DNA from: Gemmatimonadota bacterium | Lineage (GTDB): Bacteria; Gemmatimonadota; Gemmatimonadetes; Gemmatimonadales; Gemmatimonadaceae | Length of the DNA stretch: 9,483 bases | Reading direction: 5' to 3' | Assembly: GCA_003222065.1 (NCBI GenBank) | Contig: QHUV01000054.1 | Span: 1 to 9,483 of the forward strand | Part shown: one piece after another, positions 6,316 through 9,483 of the stretch | Layout of the letters: the number at the start of each line of letters is the position of its first letter | How positions within the stretch are numbered: position 1 is the stretch's first letter | Position numbers and translations under genes: made by a program | Notes under the pieces: model-generated | The model's input: only the letters and a program-made list of their open reading frames with translations | The model's database searches: none | What the model was told of the DNA's origin: nothing

Positions 6316-6343
6316 CCTACCTCCTTCCTCGCGAGAGTGCACG
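6316..6343. promoter_or_regulatory. 28-bp divergent gap with Shine-Dalgarno for the minus-strand enzyme
   Basis: The whole space between the two divergent start codons is 28 bp. Read on the minus strand it holds AAGGAGGT (6326-6319), an excellent ribosome binding site, with 4 nt between GGAGG and ATG 6315. On the + strand only a weak GAGAG (6333-6337) precedes RidA ATG 6344. The gap is too short to hold two ordinary promoters, so their core elements must overlap or lie inside the opposite coding regions. Confidence 0.65.
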
Positions 6344-6742
6344 ATGGCCGACGCACAGCGCTCATGGCAGCCTGCTTTTCTCCCTGGCGACGTCCCCAAG
6401 CCGGTTGGCGCATATTCGCCAGCCGTCCGCGCTGGCGACCTTGTCTTCATCTCGGGTCAGGTGCCGCGCGATCCGCGCACCGGCGCACTGCCCGGCGACG
6501 ACATCCAGAGCCAGGTGCGACAGGTATTGGCGAACGTGAAAGGCGCGCTCGCTGCCGGCGGGGCGACACTCGATGATGTCGTGTCCGTCACGGTCTATCT
6601 CGCCGACGTCGACGACTGGGGGAAGTTCAACGACATCTACAAGGAGACCTTTCGTGCGCCGTATCCAACTCGCACGGCGGTTGGTGCGACCCTGCGCGAT
6701 ATCCTGATCGAGGTGAGCGCTGTGGCGTATGTAAGCCGTTGA
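6344..6742 (+). CDS. ridA: RidA family enamine/imine deaminase (YjgF/YER057c/UK114)
   Basis: A 132-residue cytoplasmic protein. RidA trimers hydrolyse reactive 2-aminoacrylate and related enamines/imines released by PLP-dependent dehydratases, giving a keto acid and ammonia. Signature residues are present: GAYSPAV with Tyr24, LVFISGQVPRDPRTG at 33-47, YLADVDDWGKFNDIYKETF, PYPTRTAVG with the substrate-binding Arg110, and IEVSAVAYV with Glu123, matching the Arg and Glu of the canonical active RidA clade. Length fits the usual 125-132. ATG 6344 gives a standard N-terminus; the frame is open back to 6191, but that part overlaps the divergent enzyme gene and has Ser/Arg-rich shadow composition. 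It is divergent from the D-amino-acid PLP enzyme (28 bp) and 60 bp upstream of the S9 peptidase on the same strand. Inference: it detoxifies intermediates made by its neighbour. Confidence 0.93.
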   Translation: MADAQRSWQPAFLPGDVPKPVGAYSPAVRAGDLVFISGQVPRDPRTGALPGDDIQSQVRQVLANVKGALAAGGATLDDVVSVTVYLADVDDWGKFNDIYKETFRAPYPTRTAVGATLRDILIEVSAVAYVSR

Positions 6743-6802
6743 AAATCGAATGTCATCCCGCTGCTTATCTTTCCCACCTTCCCATCCACACGGAGTCGCT
6801 CC

Positions 6803-8959
6803 ATGCGATGGACGTTGGCGGCTGTCGCCGCTCTCACCGCTCCTCTCGCCATGCTCGGCGCGCAGACAAAGCGCGCCTTCACGCCGGCAGACTGGTACAA
6901 GCTCACCACACTGAGCGCGCCGGCGATGTCTCCCGACGGGGGACGCGTCGCCTTCACGGTGCAGACGATCAACGAGCACGATAACAAGTATCACCGCGAG
7001 GTCTGGGTCGCGCCCACCAATGGTGGCCCGGCAGTTCGCTTCACGTCGCCGAGCACAGAGAGCAGCAACCCGCGCTGGTCACCGGATGCCAAGTATCTGA
7101 TCTTCACGTCGAATAGACCGGGCGGTCACGGAAGCATCTGGATGCTTCGCATGGATCAGCCTGGAGGCGAGGCCTTCCAGCAGGAGAGTTATCCGCGCGG
7201 TACGTCGGCAACGCACGACGGCCGCCTTACCGCATGGAGCGACGCCGATTCTACGCCTCCAGACTCGACGCGCCGCGGCGACGACCCATACGCGAAGATG
7301 CAGGCAATGGCACGGCCGCCGTATGGCGCCGTTACGAAGCCACTCGATCCGTCGCGCTTCGACGGGCGCCACGTGTACGACATGCGCTACAAGTCGAACG
7401 ATCAGGGCTTCCTCGCCGGACCTCGTGAAATACGCCGATGGCGCCCCGCGCAGATCTGGGTTCAAGCATTCGACGGCTCCGCCAAGCGGCGAATCACGGA
7501 TACGCGCTACTCGCACCGCAGCGTCGTCGTGTCGCCTGACGGCCAATCGATTGCCTTCGTCGCCGACGCAAAGCTGCGTCCCGATTCGGTGGCCGAGATG
7601 GAGCGCGACTCGCTCGCGCAGCTGCCTTACGACAAGAAGCGCGACGATGTGGATCGTAATGACGCGGACGTGTACGTGATGCCGATCTCCGGAGGGATAC
7701 CGCGCAAAGTAGCCACACTGATGGGGAATGAGTCTGACGTCACGTGGTCGCCGGACAGCAAGCGCCTTGCGTTCATCGGACGTCCAGGCCGCACCAAGAG
7801 CGCGCGCGTGTACATCGTGTCGGCGGCTGGCGGTGTGCCGGAAAATGTTCTCGGTGCGTATCGCAACGAGCCGGAGAACATCGAATGGCTACCCGACGGC
7901 AGCATCGCGATGACGACGTCAGTTGGTGGGAGCAGCGGTGTCTTCCGCATCGATCCCGCGACGAAGAAGATGACGCAGGTCCTCGGCGGTCGCCGGCGAA
8001 TCAATGGCGCGAGCTTCGACGCCGCCGGCAAGACCGTGGCGTTTGTCTCCACTGACGCCACGCATCCTACGGAGCTGTTCGTCGCCAATGCCGACGGCAG
8101 CAATGAGAAAAGACTCACTTCCTTCAACGACAAGATCGACACGGAGATCGCGTGGTCGGACGCCGAGCGCTTCACGTATCCATCCGTCGGTGGCCTCGAG
8201 ATCGAGGCTTGGCTGATGAAGCCGTACGGTTATCAGCCCGGCAAGAAGTATCCGCTCGTACTCTACATCCACGGTGGTCCGCACTCCGCCTACGGTGAGA
8301 ACTGGTTCGACGAATTCCAGAATCTCGCGGCCGCGGGAATGTTCGTGCTTTTCACGAATCCACGCGGCTCGAGCGGCTATGGCGCCGACTTCACGTACAG
8401 CACCCGTGGCCGGTGGGGTGCGGAAGATTATCAAGATCTCATGAAGGCGGTCGATATCGCCGCCAAGCGGCCGGATGTCGACTCGACGCGCATGGGCGTG
8501 ACCGGTGGCTCGTACGGCGGCTTTATGACCGCGTGGGTCGAGACGAGGACGAACCGCTTCAAGGCGGCGGAAGCGGACCGCATGATCAGCGAGTGGACCT
8601 ACTGGTACGGCGCGTCTGACGCGCAGGGTCTCACGGAGTTCGAGTTCTATGGCAAGCCGTGGGACAACGTCGCGATGTACGATTCGCTGTCGCCGATCCG
8701 CCACGTCTCCAGAGTGAAAACGCCAACGCTCATCGTGCAGTCGGAGGACGATTTCCGGACGCCGATGGGCAACGCCGAGCTTTGGTTCATGGCGCTCAAG
8801 AAGCAGGGCGTTCCGGTGGAGTTGGTGCGGTATCCACGATCGACGCACGAGCTGTCGCGCTCTGGTGAGCCGTGGCTGCTCGTCGATCGGCTGGGACGAC
8901 TTCGTCAGTGGTTCTCCTACTGGCTGATGGAGAAGCCCGCGGCGACCGCGGACCGATGA
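6803..8959 (+). CDS. S9 family peptidase (prolyl oligopeptidase / acylaminoacyl-peptidase type), secreted
   Basis: A 718-residue serine peptidase. A Sec signal peptide is evident (MRWTLAAVAALTAPLAMLGA, likely cut after Ala20), so it acts in the periplasm or outside the cell. Residues about 30-470 form a beta-propeller with repeated PD40/TolB-like blades: MSPDGGRVAF, WSPDAKYLIF, VSPDGQSIAF, WSPDSKRLAF, and weaker WLPDGSIAM and FDAAGKTVAF. The C-terminal alpha/beta-hydrolase has LVLYIHGGPH (oxyanion region), the nucleophile elbow GGS570YGG, Asp650 in SEDDFRTP and His682 in STHELSRSG, a complete triad. It likely trims short peptides that fit the propeller tunnel; specificity cannot be read. ATG 6803 has GGAG at 6792-6795, 7 nt upstream. 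It lies 60 bp after RidA, so may be read through from it or have its own promoter. A 424-codon antisense frame overlaps it and is a shadow. Confidence 0.95.
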   Translation: MRWTLAAVAALTAPLAMLGAQTKRAFTPADWYKLTTLSAPAMSPDGGRVAFTVQTINEHDNKYHREVWVAPTNGGPAVRFTSPSTESSNPRWSPDAKYLIFTSNRPGGHGSIWMLRMDQPGGEAFQQESYPRGTSATHDGRLTAWSDADSTPPDSTRRGDDPYAKMQAMARPPYGAVTKPLDPSRFDGRHVYDMRYKSNDQGFLAGPREIRRWRPAQIWVQAFDGSAKRRITDTRYSHRSVVVSPDGQSIAFVADAKLRPDSVAEMERDSLAQLPYDKKRDDVDRNDADVYVMPISGGIPRKVATLMGNESDVTWSPDSKRLAFIGRPGRTKSARVYIVSAAGGVPENVLGAYRNEPENIEWLPDGSIAMTTSVGGSSGVFRIDPATKKMTQVLGGRRRINGASFDAAGKTVAFVSTDATHPTELFVANADGSNEKRLTSFNDKIDTEIAWSDAERFTYPSVGGLEIEAWLMKPYGYQPGKKYPLVLYIHGGPHSAYGENWFDEFQNLAAAGMFVLFTNPRGSSGYGADFTYSTRGRWGAEDYQDLMKAVDIAAKRPDVDSTRMGVTGGSYGGFMTAWVETRTNRFKAAEADRMISEWTYWYGASDAQGLTEFEFYGKPWDNVAMYDSLSPIRHVSRVKTPTLIVQSEDDFRTPMGNAELWFMALKKQGVPVELVRYPRSTHELSRSGEPWLLVDRLGRLRQWFSYWLMEKPAATADR

Positions 8960-9044
8960 GTGGCCTGGAAGTGAGAAGTTGGGGAACGAGAGACTAGCTC
9001 GCCTCTTGCCTAGTGAACCGAGCAGGTCATCCAGCCCTTCAGGC

Positions 9045-9483
9045 ATGGCGCGAATTGGTCTCTTACTGCTCCTCGCTCTCACACTGAGCATCGCCGCGAA
9101 CGGATGCGATGGCTCGGGGCAGGACTCTGGTGGCGAAGTAGCACTCTCCAACGACGGTAACGCGCGCTCGCGCGCCGTCGCCGCGGACACCACGCTCGCG
9201 GCCGCCGAGCGCGCGCTGCAAGCCGGCCATCCGTGGCAGGCAACGCGGCTGCTCGCTCCGGTACTGCGCGATCAAGCGCGGCGTACACCGTCCGCCGTTC
9301 TCCTCGCGGCGCGCGCGGCCGCGGGCTGGGAAGGGTGGAGCGTGGTCGATCAGTTGCTGCGCGGGCAGTCTTGGCTCGCCGACCAATTTGCCGGCGCCGG
9401 TTACGAGCTGCTCGCACGCTCGGCGCTCGAGCGAGGGACGGACACCGTCGCCGCGGCTGCATACGCGGACTCGGCGACGCGTC
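9045..9483 (+). CDS. Lipoprotein of unknown function, N-terminal part, cut off by the window end
   Basis: From ATG 9045 the frame is open without a stop to the last base (146 codons). The start MARIGLLLLLALTLSIAANGC is a lipoprotein signal: a short basic head, Leu-rich core and Cys21 in an A-N-G-C lipobox, so the mature protein should be anchored by lipid. A Gly/Ser/Asp linker follows (DGSGQDSGGE), then Ala/Arg-rich helical stretches (LAAAERALQAGHPWQATRLL, AVLLAARAAAGWEGWSVVD, GAGYELLARSALERG) that look like tetratricopeptide-type helix pairs. Such N-termini occur on lytic transglycosylases and on TPR lipoproteins; I cannot tell which, because the catalytic part would be outside. It starts 85 bp after the S9 peptidase; that gap shows no convincing terminator or promoter, and no strong ribosome binding site is visible. 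It is easily missed because it has no stop in the window. Confidence 0.75.
   Translation, partial: MARIGLLLLLALTLSIAANGCDGSGQDSGGEVALSNDGNARSRAVAADTTLAAAERALQAGHPWQATRLLAPVLRDQARRTPSAVLLAARAAAGWEGWSVVDQLLRGQSWLADQFAGAGYELLARSALERGTDTVAAAAYADSATR

Noticed and set aside
6739..6771. TTGAAA and TATCTT as a promoter for the S9 peptidase
   Set aside because: The spacing is about 21 bp, too long for a standard sigma-70 promoter, and the -10 match is weak.
7919..9193. 424-codon minus-strand frame opposite the S9 peptidase
   Set aside because: It is antisense to a complete peptidase with an intact triad and to the lipoprotein start; the translation is Arg/His-rich with no recognisable domain.

Overview
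The window is GC-rich (about 65% by eye) and densely coded, with strong third-position G/C bias. It looks like chromosomal DNA of a Gram-negative-type bacterium: it has an outer-membrane TolC-family protein, a signal-peptide S9 peptidase and a lipoprotein. The S9 peptidase style and gene texture fit Gemmatimonadota or a similar soil phylum. That placement is from memory of such genomes, not from a marker gene. I see no integrase, transposase, tRNA, rRNA or CRISPR array.

Layout. (1) Positions 1-4197, all on +: the 3' part of a TolC-family outer-membrane channel gene, an EmrA-type membrane fusion protein, a 14-helix DHA2/EmrB-type MFS exporter, and, one base after it, a DUF983 zinc-ribbon membrane protein. 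The first three should form a tripartite drug or small-molecule efflux pump crossing both membranes. Between the fusion-protein and MFS genes lies a tandem heptamer array folded as an inverted repeat (2114-2178), which begins exactly on the fusion protein's stop codon. (2) 4220-4462 on -: a small CPXCG cysteine-rich protein, convergent with DUF983. (3) 4463-4680: an intergenic stretch between divergent genes. (4) 4681-5112 on +: an unrecognised 143-residue protein. (5) 5122-6315 on -: a PLP- and probably Zn-dependent D-threonine aldolase / D-serine dehydratase-like enzyme, convergent with (4); a perfect 10-bp stem hairpin covers the junction. (6) 6344-6742 on +: a RidA-family enamine/imine deaminase, divergent from (5) across only 28 bp. 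(7) 6803-8959 on +: a secreted S9 prolyl-oligopeptidase-family peptidase. (8) 9045 to the window end on +: the N-terminus of a lipoprotein.

Functional links. The efflux genes form one likely operon. The D-amino-acid enzyme and RidA make chemical sense together: a D-serine dehydratase releases 2-aminoacrylate, which RidA hydrolyses. The most unusual non-coding signals are the heptamer hairpin inside the efflux operon and a recurring CCTAACG motif (six copies, all between 966 and 5150), which also builds the hairpin at 5118-5152 and shares the CCTAAC core with the heptamer array. I do not see a clear novel defence or biosynthetic system; the remaining genes are recognisable housekeeping or accessory families.
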